The notes below the pieces were generated by a model. The model was given only the letters and a program-made list of their open reading frames with translations. It made no database searches and was not told the origin of the DNA. Shown here piece by piece: positions 1 to 9,256 of a stretch of 64,000 nucleotides of DNA. The DNA is taken from positions 558,001 through 622,000 of the forward strand of contig CAJTTG010000001.1 in assembly GCA_910579185.1 (NCBI GenBank), given 5' to 3'. Position 1 is the stretch's first letter. Each line of letters starts with the position of its first letter. This DNA is from an uncultured Muribaculaceae bacterium (GTDB lineage: Bacteria; Bacteroidota; Bacteroidia; Bacteroidales; Muribaculaceae). Made by a program: the position numbers and the translations under genes.

Positions 1-247
1 CAACCGTCGCAACGGACAGCAACGCCGCAATAGAAACGACCGTCGCCGCAGACCCCAACGAACAGCAAAAGACAGACCGCAAGCAAACACATCGGAGCAA
101 ACCTCTGACAAGCCGGTCAACAATATCGAGTCCTCGGCGCAAAACGGAGAAAAACGACAGCCACGCCGACGCAATCACCGCGGTGGCCACAACCGCCGGA
201 AGCCCGACGCGCCATCGGCTGACGGAGGATCTACCGAACAGTCATAA
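1..247 (+). CDS. C-terminal end of a basic Arg/Asn-rich protein (partial)
   Basis: An open frame enters the window at base 2 and ends at a TAA at 245-247. The roughly 80 visible residues are low complexity and strongly basic, rich in Arg, Asn, Gln and Gly, with runs such as RRNRNDRRRRP and RRRNHRGGHNRRKP. No folded domain is visible. In Bacteroidetes such tails occur at the end of RNA-binding proteins, for example DEAD-box RNA helicases and PSP1/RicT-like proteins, so nucleic-acid contact is a reasonable inference, but the gene cannot be named because its conserved part lies outside the window. Confidence 0.7.
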   Translation, partial: NRRNGQQRRNRNDRRRRPQRTAKDRPQANTSEQTSDKPVNNIESSAQNGEKRQPRRRNHRGGHNRRKPDAPSADGGSTEQS

Positions 248-332
248 ATCAATTTCACGCATTCACGCAAACAGAACCAATCTGTCAGACTTCGCGTTAT
301 AGTGGTGTCGTATTCAACACTACAAACGCGCT

Positions 333-1556
333 ATGAAAAGATATCAGATTGCAATATGGCTTGCAGCATTGGCTGTAGGCGTGGGATTAGGTCTGCTGAG
401 GATAGAGGCAATAGACTCCGTGATGAACGTCATAGCAACTATTTTCACACGACTGTTCCGACTTTTGGCTGTACCGACTATTGTGCTGGCAGTAATTTCA
501 ACATTAGCATCGCTCGGCGGTGGCCGCGACATGCGTCGCATGTTCCGCACTACCCTAACCTACACCCTGCTCACCACAACCACAGCCGCGATTGTGGGAC
601 TCGCACTATATCTATGGATTGCTCCGGGCAATCTTCCAGCAGGAGCCGTGGCAGCGGAATCAGCAACGGCTGTCTCGACGGAACATCTCTCATACACCGA
701 TCATCTGATGTCGGTAATTCCTGACAATATCGTAGAGCCACTTCTCACAGGCAATGTGCTGGCTCTTATCCTAATATGCTTCGCCGTAGGCATCGCACTT
801 TCAAAAATGCCAGAGTCCAAGGCTAAAGACACTCTGCTAAGCGGACTGTCCGGACTTCAGGAACTTCTTTTCACACTTATCCGTTGGCTGATTGCTGTGC
901 TTCCAATCGGTATTGTGGCTTTTTCGGCTCAACTCATAGCACAAGTCGGCGGCACAACAATGCTCGACTCGATAGGAAAATACGTAGCGGTCATCATTGG
1001 TGGCAACTGCGCCCAATTCCTCATCGTACTTCCTCTCTTCCTGCTTGCCAAAGGTATCAACCCTATCAAAACACTCCGTGGCATGACTCCGGCTATCATC
1101 ATGGCCTTTTTTACCAAGAGTTCGGCCGCCACTCTACCAGTTACGATGGATAACGCGGAGAACCGCATTGGCGTAGACAAAAAAGTATCGAGGTTTGTGT
1201 TGCCGATCTGTACAACGGTGAACATGAACGGCTGCGCCGCATTCATATTGGTCACCTCTCTTTTCGTGATGCAAAACAATGGAATATCGGTCACACTTCC
1301 CATGATGGGGCTATGGATCATAATTTCCGTATTGTCGGCATTCGGAAATGCAGGTGTCCCGATGGGATGCTATTTCCTGACACTGTCACTGATGTCGGGC
1401 ATGGGCGCCGACATCAGCATAATGGGTATAATTCTTCCAATCTATACCATAATCGACATGGTAGAGACCGCAGAAAATGTATGGTCCGATTCATGCGTAT
1501 GTGCGATGACCGGCAAGACAATGGACTCTAAAAAATCCAAGGTCAACGCAGCATAA
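333..1556 (+). CDS. Dicarboxylate/amino acid:cation symporter (DAACS/SDF family)
   Basis: A 407-aa polytopic inner-membrane protein of the sodium:dicarboxylate symporter family, importing an amino acid or dicarboxylate with Na+ or H+. The family landmarks are present: the serine-rich hairpin loop TKSSAATLP at residues 261-269, the TM7 NMxG motif as NMNG at 297-300, a glycine-rich second hairpin (GNAGVPMG, 338-345) and TM8 with D375, T379 and N382. At the TM8 position that is Arg in aspartate transporters (R397 of GltPh) this protein has E378, so an acidic substrate is unlikely; substrate identity is open. The start at 333 gives a short basic N terminus followed by TM1. The gene is convergent with the M6 protease gene and overlaps its 3' end by 14 bp. 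Confidence 0.88.
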   Translation: MKRYQIAIWLAALAVGVGLGLLRIEAIDSVMNVIATIFTRLFRLLAVPTIVLAVISTLASLGGGRDMRRMFRTTLTYTLLTTTTAAIVGLALYLWIAPGNLPAGAVAAESATAVSTEHLSYTDHLMSVIPDNIVEPLLTGNVLALILICFAVGIALSKMPESKAKDTLLSGLSGLQELLFTLIRWLIAVLPIGIVAFSAQLIAQVGGTTMLDSIGKYVAVIIGGNCAQFLIVLPLFLLAKGINPIKTLRGMTPAIIMAFFTKSSAATLPVTMDNAENRIGVDKKVSRFVLPICTTVNMNGCAAFILVTSLFVMQNNGISVTLPMMGLWIIISVLSAFGNAGVPMGCYFLTLSLMSGMGADISIMGIILPIYTIIDMVETAENVWSDSCVCAMTGKTMDSKKSKVNAA

Positions 1557-3444
1557 CCTTAGCTACATCACGTCCACAGCGGATTATATAGGCTCCGGGC
1601 ATCGCGACTACTGCCGAGAAATTTCCGGCAGCATCAGCATTTCCGGAAATAACGCATCGGCCGGATAGATCAAAAATATCCACACGCCCCACAGCATTCC
1701 CCACATTGATTGAAAGGCCGTCGCTGCATATCGACAACCCGGCGGAATCGTCCGTTATATCCGAAATAGATGACAATGCACCGTCGCGCCCCACAATTGT
1801 GCGCGTTCGATCAGTGTCGGGAGCTCCGGCAACAGAAAAAGCCATGTAGTTCTCACCATTCAGCTGTATTTTCCTGATATCCGTTATGTCGGGATATGTG
1901 GAATTGTCGGCCAGTGTGAATGCCGTTCCGTTATTTTTCAAAAATGCCGGTGAGCTGGTTGTGGTAAATGATGTTTTATTCGTGGTTCCGGGGAATGGGT
2001 CACCGGCAAGATAGGTGTCGGTCCGATATAATATTGTATTGTAATAGTTTGCAGAGCTGTTATTGACATAGGTGGCATTACCATTGCTGCCATCAGCGCA
2101 TATCAGCTTCACACGAGGATTTGTCTTGGTGTTATTAACCGCATTGCTGTTCCATACCGACTGATCATAATTGACATGCCATATCAGAAGTCCAGATCCG
2201 CAATGGAAATAATCCCATCCATTCTGATCACGATACTCCAGATAGACCACTTCATCAGGATTGTCGGCATTGCGGATCATGGCTGAATTTCCGGCAGCAT
2301 CCTGCGAAGCCAGATAAACGGTTTCCGCTTTATTTAGCTCATACGGCTCAGCCCAACCAAGCGCATGAAGCTCGTAGGCATTCATATTCGGAGGCGTCGC
2401 CCCATAGTTAAGGTCACAACCGAGATCCATCACATCCCAATAGGTAGGCGTCCAGTAGTCCGTTGTCGAACTTGGGTAATTGCCGCCTGTGGTATAATGG
2501 TCACCGAGCCCGAGTACATGTCCGAATTCATGACAGAATGTGCCTATGCCCTGCAAGTCACCATTGTCAAGTTCGTTTACATACGCCACACGGTTAATGG
2601 TGTAACCATTGATGGTGCTGTTGACCGTTGCATTTGCCGGATATATCGTGCCACTGGTAATATGGCCTCCCGATCCGGCATATATCATACAGACATTATC
2701 GACAGCCCCATCGCCATTGACATCATATTTTGAAAGATCTATCTGACTTTTCAAAGAATTCAGTGCGGTTACCACAAGCTGTGCGGCATTATTGGTGTAT
2801 TGTGACAAACGTCCGGCAGTGTACGTGCCATAGACATCAAACTGCGGACGGAATTTTCCACGCGACTGCTCTATGAAATATGAACGTACGCTTCCGCTGG
2901 GCCAATAAGTATCAGTGGTCTCGCTATTGAACCATTTCTCAATGGTAGCCTGATCATATGTGAATTTCTTATCCGAGAACTGTACGAGAATCACAAGACA
3001 CGGGACATCGCCTTCCCGGACGAAATTTTTCTTCACTCCATTGATGCTCTCACCCAGTCCGTATGTCGGGCTGGCTGTTGCTCTGCTTCCGGTAGCCATG
3101 ACGGACGTCTCCGCCACCTGCTCTTGCATTATCGACTCTATAATACGTCCGGCTGACAACAATCTGTCTTTCGTCACTGCTGACCCTGCCAGATCCATCG
3201 ACGCAGCCACATTGCCTGAATTATCAATCGAAGCATAATAAAATGAATCACCCTGCTTAATGACCGGCATACCGGTCGCAACCTCAACCGTGTAGTGACA
3301 AAACTCATCCCCGACATTGCGGAGCATAACTGTTGATCCATCGGGCTGACGGAATTCGTATGGGATAGGACGGGCCGGACGGGCATTTGCGCTGAATGCA
3401 ATCCCCATTGCAAAGATGGCCGGTAAGAAACGTATTATTTTCAT
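1543..3444 (-). CDS. Secreted M6-family zinc metalloprotease with C-terminal T9SS-like tail
   Basis: A 633-aa protein with an N-terminal signal peptide (residues 1-21, ending SANA). The catalytic zinc motif HEFGHVLGLGD is at 305-315 (H305, E306, H309), the extended HExxHxxGxxD form of immune-inhibitor-A-like M6 peptidases. A calcium-loop-like DVNGDGAVD lies at 241-249. The last 75 residues contain a VDIFDLSGR...PGAYIIR pattern typical of type IX secretion sorting domains; porQ elsewhere in the window indicates that this pathway exists in the organism. Secretion outside the cell or display on its surface follows from that; the protein substrate is unknown. A TAATTTTG box on the minus strand at 3494-3501 lies 50 bp upstream of the ATG, so it is probably transcribed on its own. 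Confidence 0.9.
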   Translation of the reverse strand: MKIIRFLPAIFAMGIAFSANARPARPIPYEFRQPDGSTVMLRNVGDEFCHYTVEVATGMPVIKQGDSFYYASIDNSGNVAASMDLAGSAVTKDRLLSAGRIIESIMQEQVAETSVMATGSRATASPTYGLGESINGVKKNFVREGDVPCLVILVQFSDKKFTYDQATIEKWFNSETTDTYWPSGSVRSYFIEQSRGKFRPQFDVYGTYTAGRLSQYTNNAAQLVVTALNSLKSQIDLSKYDVNGDGAVDNVCMIYAGSGGHITSGTIYPANATVNSTINGYTINRVAYVNELDNGDLQGIGTFCHEFGHVLGLGDHYTTGGNYPSSTTDYWTPTYWDVMDLGCDLNYGATPPNMNAYELHALGWAEPYELNKAETVYLASQDAAGNSAMIRNADNPDEVVYLEYRDQNGWDYFHCGSGLLIWHVNYDQSVWNSNAVNNTKTNPRVKLICADGSNGNATYVNNSSANYYNTILYRTDTYLAGDPFPGTTNKTSFTTTSSPAFLKNNGTAFTLADNSTYPDITDIRKIQLNGENYMAFSVAGAPDTDRTRTIVGRDGALSSISDITDDSAGLSICSDGLSINVGNAVGRVDIFDLSGRCVISGNADAAGNFSAVVAMPGAYIIRCGRDVAKVMLR

Positions 3445-3493
3445 GCTGATCGGTTAAATTTTATTCATAATTAGTCATAAATTGAATAATATG

Positions 3494-3501
3494 CAAAATT
3501 A
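3494..3501 (-). promoter_or_regulatory. -7 box of the M6 protease gene
   Basis: On the minus strand this reads TAATTTTG, a full match to the Bacteroidetes TAnnTTTG -7 element, 50 bp before the ATG. No clear -33 TTG is found at the expected 19-21 bp distance. Confidence 0.5.
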
Positions 3502-3572
3502 TTGGATAATTTAACCATAATTAACCCTCAATATCCCAAGAACCGCAAACACGGTGGATTTTTATGCAAATT

Positions 3573-5612
3573 TCAGTTCCCGGTTCCAAAGCGTGAGGTA
3601 TCAACATTGGGATCGCTCTTGGGTTTGAACCCATTGAAACGATACACAAAGGTAAGCTTCAGATTCCGGTTCATATCGTGGGTTTTCATTCTATAATCCT
3701 GCCCGGAGAAATTGATCTTCAAAATGGGATTGCAGGTATTGAAAATATCATTGGCTTTAAAGTCAAGCTCGCAGCAACGGTTACGCCCGAATTGCCATTT
3801 CACCCCGGCATCTATTTTCCAAAGAGGATCCATCCGGCCGCCTCCTTGGATCATTCCGGCCATATACGTGCCGTCGACAGACAGTGACACCGGACTTGCA
3901 GGTGTCAGCCGGATAGTGTTATTCAATCCTATGTAACCGCCCCAGCGCTTGTTGTCGAAGCTCAGGTCGTGGAAATGGCCTGATTTCTGACGTGCGTGAT
4001 ACAGATTGAATGTGGCAGTTGCATTCCAGATGTTTTTAATATCAAAAGGTATATGCAGTTGCAAGCCGACTGTCCGGGAGAAATCAAGATTCAGGGTCTG
4101 GAATATCAGATGGAGGTCAGTAGTTGACTGATAGGGCAATTGCACTGAATAATCGTCCAGATAAAGAACATAGAATGTCGCTGCATATTTCTGCTTGAAT
4201 ATGTAACTGAGCTGTCCGGTATAATTCATATATGGCTGAAGCGCCGGATTACCAAGTATTGTGGAATAGTCATTGACGTATGACGTACCGCCATGCAGTT
4301 CCCAGAAAGATGGGTAGACACGGGTTGACGTGAAATTGAGCTGGAAAATACTTTTTGGAGTCTTGTAATATGTTGCACCCAGCTGCGGAACAACGTTCCA
4401 TTTATGTTGGTAATCACTATGGAAATACTCCGCCTCAACCGAAGCATTGAAGGATAAGCCCCATTGAAATGATGTCTGCGTACTGACATAGACACTTGCC
4501 AGATCCTCACGCAGAGTATTGCCAAAACCACTCTGAGCTGGCTGGATATAAGTCTGGCTGCTATTGTCATGCGAATGCTGATACTCCACCCCATAACCGA
4601 ACGTCCAGTTGCCAAAGGCATGTTCCTGATCCAGATAGGCATGATAACGTCTTATGTCCTGACGATTTTCAGAATTTATCTGTAGCTCATCCCCTTTGAA
4701 TAGGTTCTGACACCTGTTCTCGAAATAATCGGTGTAATCACCGCCGACCGTCAGGCCGAACGGGGCGGAATATCTGAAAGCGACATTGTGAAACGACGTA
4801 GGAGAGATCCCTTTATACATGTTTGAATAGTCTCCGAATGTACCGGTCGACAAGCTATGGTTTTCAATACCGGATGATATCTGGGCATTATAGGAAATCT
4901 TCAGTTTTTTATACGCAACGGCAGCATAAATCAGATTTGACCAATTTTCACCAATCTGACGCATATCGTCCTCAATAAGTTGACGGGAATCATTCAGCAG
5001 ATGATTGGAGAACGTTTCCTGACGGCTATACGAATGGTTTCTGGAGGCAGACCAGTTCAAATCAAAAGTCCAATCCTTAATGGCATAAGTGGCGTTCAGG
5101 CCACCTGAATACGAAGCATAACGGGCCTGATCGTAACCCAATGTCGCTTGCCCCATCAGTCCGTCAAGAGGGCGAGGCGTTTTCATCACAACATTTATCA
5201 CCGCTCCGCTCACATGGTATTTCGCCGGAGCAGAATACATTATCTCCACATTTTTCAACCTATCAACAGGGGTGGAATACAGCAACTGATATAGATTCTG
5301 CAGAGGCATAGTTGTTGGCTCACCATTTATGATAATTGTGACCGAAGATGCGCCGCTTAAACCTATTGCACCGTTATTGTTTACCACTCCCGGAAGATAG
5401 CCCAAAGCTTCAAGGATATTTGTTACCGGCTTATCCTTGACAATTGCCGGCAGATCGACAATCATCACACCATCCTGACCCTTGATCTGCGGTTTCTCTG
5501 CTTTGACCACAACCTCATTGAGCTCACGCACGTCAATGGAATCGGCCGACTCGCTTTGAGCCATCATCGGAATCCCGACAAACAAGGCAATGTTTATGAT
5601 AAATACTTTCAT
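3573..5612 (-). CDS. TonB-dependent-receptor-like outer-membrane beta-barrel protein
   Basis: A 679-aa outer-membrane protein when started at the ATG at 5610-5612, which gives a clean signal peptide (MKVFIINIALFVGIPMMAQS); a longer reading from 5678 would run through the promoter. Residues about 30-145 look like a TonB plug: a LNEVVVKAEKP segment, a GxxVTIIINGEP stretch and a VDRLKNVEIMYSAPAKY segment. The remainder is rich in aromatic, alternating strands expected of a beta barrel (OMP_b-brl_3 type). It lacks the N-terminal carboxypeptidase-like domain of SusC proteins and has no SusD neighbour, so glycan import is not indicated. It is divergent from a two-component system with a shared direct-repeat site, suggesting that this system controls it; the ligand is unknown. 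Confidence 0.85.
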   Translation of the reverse strand: MKVFIINIALFVGIPMMAQSESADSIDVRELNEVVVKAEKPQIKGQDGVMIVDLPAIVKDKPVTNILEALGYLPGVVNNNGAIGLSGASSVTIIINGEPTTMPLQNLYQLLYSTPVDRLKNVEIMYSAPAKYHVSGAVINVVMKTPRPLDGLMGQATLGYDQARYASYSGGLNATYAIKDWTFDLNWSASRNHSYSRQETFSNHLLNDSRQLIEDDMRQIGENWSNLIYAAVAYKKLKISYNAQISSGIENHSLSTGTFGDYSNMYKGISPTSFHNVAFRYSAPFGLTVGGDYTDYFENRCQNLFKGDELQINSENRQDIRRYHAYLDQEHAFGNWTFGYGVEYQHSHDNSSQTYIQPAQSGFGNTLREDLASVYVSTQTSFQWGLSFNASVEAEYFHSDYQHKWNVVPQLGATYYKTPKSIFQLNFTSTRVYPSFWELHGGTSYVNDYSTILGNPALQPYMNYTGQLSYIFKQKYAATFYVLYLDDYSVQLPYQSTTDLHLIFQTLNLDFSRTVGLQLHIPFDIKNIWNATATFNLYHARQKSGHFHDLSFDNKRWGGYIGLNNTIRLTPASPVSLSVDGTYMAGMIQGGGRMDPLWKIDAGVKWQFGRNRCCELDFKANDIFNTCNPILKINFSGQDYRMKTHDMNRNLKLTFVYRFNGFKPKSDPNVDTSRFGTGN

Positions 5613-5638
5613 ATGACTGTTATTATATGGTTCTGATG

Positions 5639-5646
5639 CAAAGTTA
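5639..5646 (-). promoter_or_regulatory. -7 box of the outer-membrane protein gene
   Basis: Minus-strand TAACTTTG, a full TAnnTTTG match, 26 bp upstream of the ATG at 5612. Its existence inside the longer open frame is the main argument for the 5612 start. Confidence 0.6.
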
Positions 5647-5678
5647 TCACCCGACTCTCCACCAATCATTATCTTCAT

Positions 5679-5716
5679 CCTTATTTAGTCTTAACCCGTT
5701 CCTTATTTAGTCTTAA
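5679..5716. promoter_or_regulatory. Direct-repeat operator candidate between the OMP gene and the two-component operon
   Basis: The 16-bp sequence CCTTATTTAGTCTTAA occurs at 5679-5694 and again, without mismatch, at 5701-5716. The centre-to-centre distance is 22 bp, two helical turns, which is how OmpR/PhoB-family response regulators bind tandem sites on one DNA face. The site lies just upstream of the OMP promoter on one side and of the histidine kinase gene on the other. Binding by the response regulator encoded at 7180-7869 is inference. Confidence 0.7.
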
Positions 5717-5754
5717 AAATGCAATGCCCCATGTCGCAATGAAAAATATTTACG

Positions 5755-5762
5755 TATTTTTG
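5755..5762 (+). promoter_or_regulatory. Possible -7 box of the histidine kinase operon
   Basis: TATTTTTG fits TAnnTTTG and ends 3 bp before the preferred ATG at 5766. Transcription from it would start about at the start codon. No convincing -33 element was found. Confidence 0.4.
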
Positions 5763-5765
5763 TGT

Positions 5766-7190
5766 ATGAAAAAGTTTAGAATCAACTCCATAGTCTTCAT
5801 ATCTGTCATTGTATTAATTTTTGGCTGCAATCTCTTTTACCTTGTCGAACTATACGAATCAATCAGAAAAAATGTTGAAAGGGAAGTGATGGCTGCCATG
5901 ACGGATGCTGACATTGACGACCTAATGGTTCGCGCAGGCAGGGCACAAGGCCTCGCATCAAATTTTACTATGCAGGAAGAAGCAGATTCGGTTGATTCGA
6001 AGATTCCGAGAAAGGCTGAGGCTTCTACATATAGGGATGAAAACGGGCAACTCATATCCGTCAGAACAGAAGCCGATGGCACAGTCATTGAAGAAAAAGC
6101 TTTGTTAGCGGAAGAAAAAACGTATTCCAATCAGATGATAGATGCGATGAGTAAGCAATTCCATATTATCATGGATAAATACATAGGCTTCGATATGGCT
6201 GTGATGGATAGTGTTCTGAATGACCAGCTATCGCGTAGATATATTTATCCGGAATTTGTAGCGGTGGAAGTTGTAAATGGGAGTGATTCCATTATTTTCA
6301 GTAATCCTCTGATTCAAAGCCGTTCTGGATATGACACGTTCAGGATTGTCATAAACCCTAACGAAGATGTGTATTATAAAGCATACATCACCCCTCTGAC
6401 TCGCCATATCCTATCTCAGATGATGGGTGTGATTGTGACAATATTCCTTCTTATGGTTGCTTTCGCCGCAGCTTTCTGGTATCTGTTCCGCACAGTATCC
6501 AAACTTCGCACACTCGAGGAGATGAAAGATGATTTTGTCAGCAATATGACCCACGAGCTGAAAACACCAATCTCAATAGCTTATTCGGCCAACGACGCTC
6601 TGCTGAATTATGACTCGTCGAATGATACAGAAAAGAAAGAGGCTTATCTCTCAATAGCCTTGAAGCAGCTGAAACGCCTTGGCGAACTCGTTGAAAATAT
6701 CCTGGCCATGAGTATGGAACGGAGAAAAGCCATGACCCTGAAACCGGAAAATATTGATTTGCCGGAATTGGCTGAAGAAATTGCAGAGGCCCATCGCATG
6801 AGAGCCGACAAAGAGATATCTATCGAAATCATAAACAATGGCGGATCCATTGTAACAGCGGATAAAACTCACCTGTCAAATATACTGAATAATCTGATCG
6901 ACAATGCCATAAAATATTCAGGAGAATCTGTGGCCATACAAATCAGAATCAATAGGGATTGGATCGAGGTGTCCGACAATGGCATAGGCATTCCGTCAAG
7001 AAACCTTCCCTACATTTTTGACAGATTCTATCGGATTCCGCACGGAAACCGTCAGGATGTCCGCGGATATGGCATCGGGCTTTATTATGTCCGGCAGATT
7101 CTTGATAAAATGGGATGGAGCATTTCTGTCAAGAGTCAGACAGGACAAGGCAGCACGTTTACAATTAATTTCAACCGCCATGAAAGCTAA
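5766..7190 (+). CDS. Sensor histidine kinase
   Basis: A 474-aa membrane sensor kinase when started at MKKFRINS; an upstream in-frame ATG at 5724 would add 14 residues lying in promoter sequence. TM1 is at about residues 8-28 and TM2 at 218-242, enclosing a periplasmic sensor region of about 190 residues with no recognised fold. No HAMP domain is evident. The dimerisation/phosphoacceptor motif MTHELKTP places the phosphorylated His at 263. ATP-binding boxes follow: N box NLIDNAIKYS (376-385), G1 DNGIGIP (404-410), F box IFDRFYR, and G2 GYGIGLY (434-440). It overlaps the response regulator gene by 11 bp, so the two are translationally coupled. The stimulus is unknown; the divergent outer-membrane protein is a likely target or partner. 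Confidence 0.92.
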   Translation: MKKFRINSIVFISVIVLIFGCNLFYLVELYESIRKNVEREVMAAMTDADIDDLMVRAGRAQGLASNFTMQEEADSVDSKIPRKAEASTYRDENGQLISVRTEADGTVIEEKALLAEEKTYSNQMIDAMSKQFHIIMDKYIGFDMAVMDSVLNDQLSRRYIYPEFVAVEVVNGSDSIIFSNPLIQSRSGYDTFRIVINPNEDVYYKAYITPLTRHILSQMMGVIVTIFLLMVAFAAAFWYLFRTVSKLRTLEEMKDDFVSNMTHELKTPISIAYSANDALLNYDSSNDTEKKEAYLSIALKQLKRLGELVENILAMSMERRKAMTLKPENIDLPELAEEIAEAHRMRADKEISIEIINNGGSIVTADKTHLSNILNNLIDNAIKYSGESVAIQIRINRDWIEVSDNGIGIPSRNLPYIFDRFYRIPHGNRQDVRGYGIGLYYVRQILDKMGWSISVKSQTGQGSTFTINFNRHES

Positions 7191-7869
7191 GATACTTTTC
7201 GTTGAGGATGAGCAAGACCTTTCGCTGATTGTCACGGACACTCTGCGGCAACAGGCTTACGACGTAGTTAATGCCATCGATGGCATTGATGGTCTGGCCA
7301 AATATAAAGCCCATGGTGCCGACCTCATTGTAGCCGATGTGATGATGCCTCGGCTTGACGGTTTTGCCATGGCAAGAGAAATACGACGGATATCCTCATC
7401 AGTGCCCATCATATTTCTGACAGCAAAAAGCACAATCGACGATATCGAAGAAGGTTTCGACATTGGAGCCAACGATTATCTGAGGAAACCGTTTGAACTC
7501 CGGGAGCTTATTATCCGTATAAAATCCCTGTTGCGGAACAAATCATACGGTCAGCTCACAAACACGATCCATCATATAGGATCTTATATCTTCGACGCTA
7601 CGGCTCAGCTCCTGATCTTCAATGGCAGGGAAACAGCACTGTCAAATATTGAGGTACGGATATTGGAGCAGTTGGCAACTAACATAGGCAAAACCGTGGA
7701 TGCCTCCGAACTTATGGTCGCCGTATGGGGACGCGATGAGATCAGCAACCGAAACTCGCTGCACGGCTATATCCACAAACTGCGACGTGCATTGCGCCAC
7801 GATCCCGACATCAGCATCATAAATCAGCGCGGTTTCGGCTATCAACTTGCAATCCGGCCTCACAAATAA
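7180..7869 (+). CDS. OmpR/PhoB-family response regulator
   Basis: A 229-aa cytoplasmic DNA-binding regulator. The receiver domain (1-115) has the acidic pair E9/D10, phosphoacceptor D53 (VADVMMP), T81 (FLTAK) and K103 (RKPF). The C-terminal winged-helix domain ends with the usual GRDEISNRNSLHGYIHKLRR recognition region and a GFGYQL hairpin. The start was chosen at ATG 7180 because it begins exactly at the receiver (MKAKILFVED); the much longer open frame from 7018 is the kinase gene read in another frame. It is the partner of the kinase it overlaps by 11 bp, and the 16-bp direct repeat at 5679-5716 is its most plausible binding site. Confidence 0.93.
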   Translation: MKAKILFVEDEQDLSLIVTDTLRQQAYDVVNAIDGIDGLAKYKAHGADLIVADVMMPRLDGFAMAREIRRISSSVPIIFLTAKSTIDDIEEGFDIGANDYLRKPFELRELIIRIKSLLRNKSYGQLTNTIHHIGSYIFDATAQLLIFNGRETALSNIEVRILEQLATNIGKTVDASELMVAVWGRDEISNRNSLHGYIHKLRRALRHDPDISIINQRGFGYQLAIRPHK

Positions 7870-7877
7870 CAATCGCT

Positions 7878-9212
7878 ATGCATTATCGCAGAATATTCCT
7901 GTCCATTCTATCGCTCGCCTATATCTGTACAGCCTATGCCATAGGACGTCCGGATTTCAACATCGTTGCCGATTCGATCACGCATTCACCACTGGCTAAT
8001 GCGTCTGTGTTCGACCGCAACGGGAAATTCCTCGGGACAAGCAGCCCGGCAGGAACCATCACCTGCACATCGGCCGGAGATTACCCGATAACCATCCGCT
8101 ATATGGGATTCTGCGAGAAACATGTCCCGTTTCAAACCGCCGACACGATCTTTCTACAAGAGAATATAAGCCAATTGCCCGAAGTGGTCATTGAATCCCG
8201 GCATAAAAATATGCTTCACATATTGGCTTATACCCGTGAGTATTCAACACTATCAACCTATACCGATACGGTCACCCTCTTCCGAGAAAAGATGATTGAT
8301 TTTATGCTGCCGGACGACAACAAGACGCGATTCAAAGGTTGGAACATACCCCGGATACTCAACTCCAGATCGTACTACCATTTCACAAACGCACATGGTC
8401 TTGACAGCGTCAGCGACCGATGGAACAATCATTTCACATGGAGCGACTGGATAGGCATTCCGCCACAGGCTGACATTCCACGAGATCTCGTAATTTCAGA
8501 AACCGGCACTGCAAGCAGATCCGGGAAATACAGCCCTGCGGAGATGTGGGATAAGACATACGCCGGTATTGCCATAGATATAGATGTTCTCAACGATACT
8601 ACCTGCCATAGATGGGTTCCGGGCATATCACCATTTTTCAAAAAGGACGATATTGACTTTGATCAGTTCTGGATCCGATTCAACTACCTCAACACTTCCG
8701 GCTCTCAATTAAATCCATCCGATCTGACGGGATATTCTTTCAATATCGAGACCAGAGGCCGGGGACTGGGAATGGTAAAATTCAACCGACACGATGAATC
8801 GATATTCGTGACCACCTACACCGAGGTCTACATACTTGACAGGGAATATATCTCAGAGAAAGAGGCCAGGAAATGGGCAAAAAGGCCATCGAATGCCTAC
8901 ATTGATATTTACGAATCGCCGGATGCGCCTGAACTTCAAACCAATATCAAGCAGCTGATCGCACGCGTTGAAACAATTGATCACAATAAAATTCGGCTTA
9001 CCATAGAACCGGACAAACGACTGGCCGGCAGAGTCAACATCCGACGTAACTTCGGACAAGCAGCCCTACATCGCATAAAAGGAATATTTGGCATCGACAA
9101 AATCCTTGGACGTCGCAAACAAAACCGCCAATGGAAAGACTTCCGCAAAAAACAAGTGGAGAAAAATCACCGGTCAAATCCATCATGCGAGAACGACAGT
9201 ATTGGAATTTGA
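7878..9212 (+). CDS. Exported CarboxypepD_reg-like domain protein, function unknown
   Basis: A 444-aa protein with a signal peptide (residues 1-21), starting 8 bp after the response regulator gene and so probably in its operon. Residues about 25-95 resemble the carboxypeptidase regulatory-like beta-sandwich found at the front of Bacteroidetes envelope proteins (PLANASVFDRNGKFLGTS, then YMGF), ending in QLPEVVIES. The remaining 330 residues match no family I recognise; they include several Trp/Tyr/Phe-rich strands and a very basic segment near residues 390-430. There is no TonB plug and no evident barrel. Placement after a two-component system suggests an envelope protein involved in, or controlled by, the same response. 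Confidence 0.7.
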   Translation: MHYRRIFLSILSLAYICTAYAIGRPDFNIVADSITHSPLANASVFDRNGKFLGTSSPAGTITCTSAGDYPITIRYMGFCEKHVPFQTADTIFLQENISQLPEVVIESRHKNMLHILAYTREYSTLSTYTDTVTLFREKMIDFMLPDDNKTRFKGWNIPRILNSRSYYHFTNAHGLDSVSDRWNNHFTWSDWIGIPPQADIPRDLVISETGTASRSGKYSPAEMWDKTYAGIAIDIDVLNDTTCHRWVPGISPFFKKDDIDFDQFWIRFNYLNTSGSQLNPSDLTGYSFNIETRGRGLGMVKFNRHDESIFVTTYTEVYILDREYISEKEARKWAKRPSNAYIDIYESPDAPELQTNIKQLIARVETIDHNKIRLTIEPDKRLAGRVNIRRNFGQAALHRIKGIFGIDKILGRRKQNRQWKDFRKKQVEKNHRSNPSCENDSIGI

Positions 9213-9256
9213 AATAAAATCAGTATCTTAGCTGCAAATACCAATATGCCCCAACT

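Noticed and set aside
3573..5612. SusC-type glycan importer
   Set aside because: No SusD gene, no N-terminal carboxypeptidase-like domain and shorter than SusC proteins (about 1000 aa).
7018..7179. N-terminal extension of the response regulator
   Set aside because: This part overlaps the histidine kinase ATP-binding domain in another frame; the receiver domain begins exactly at 7180.
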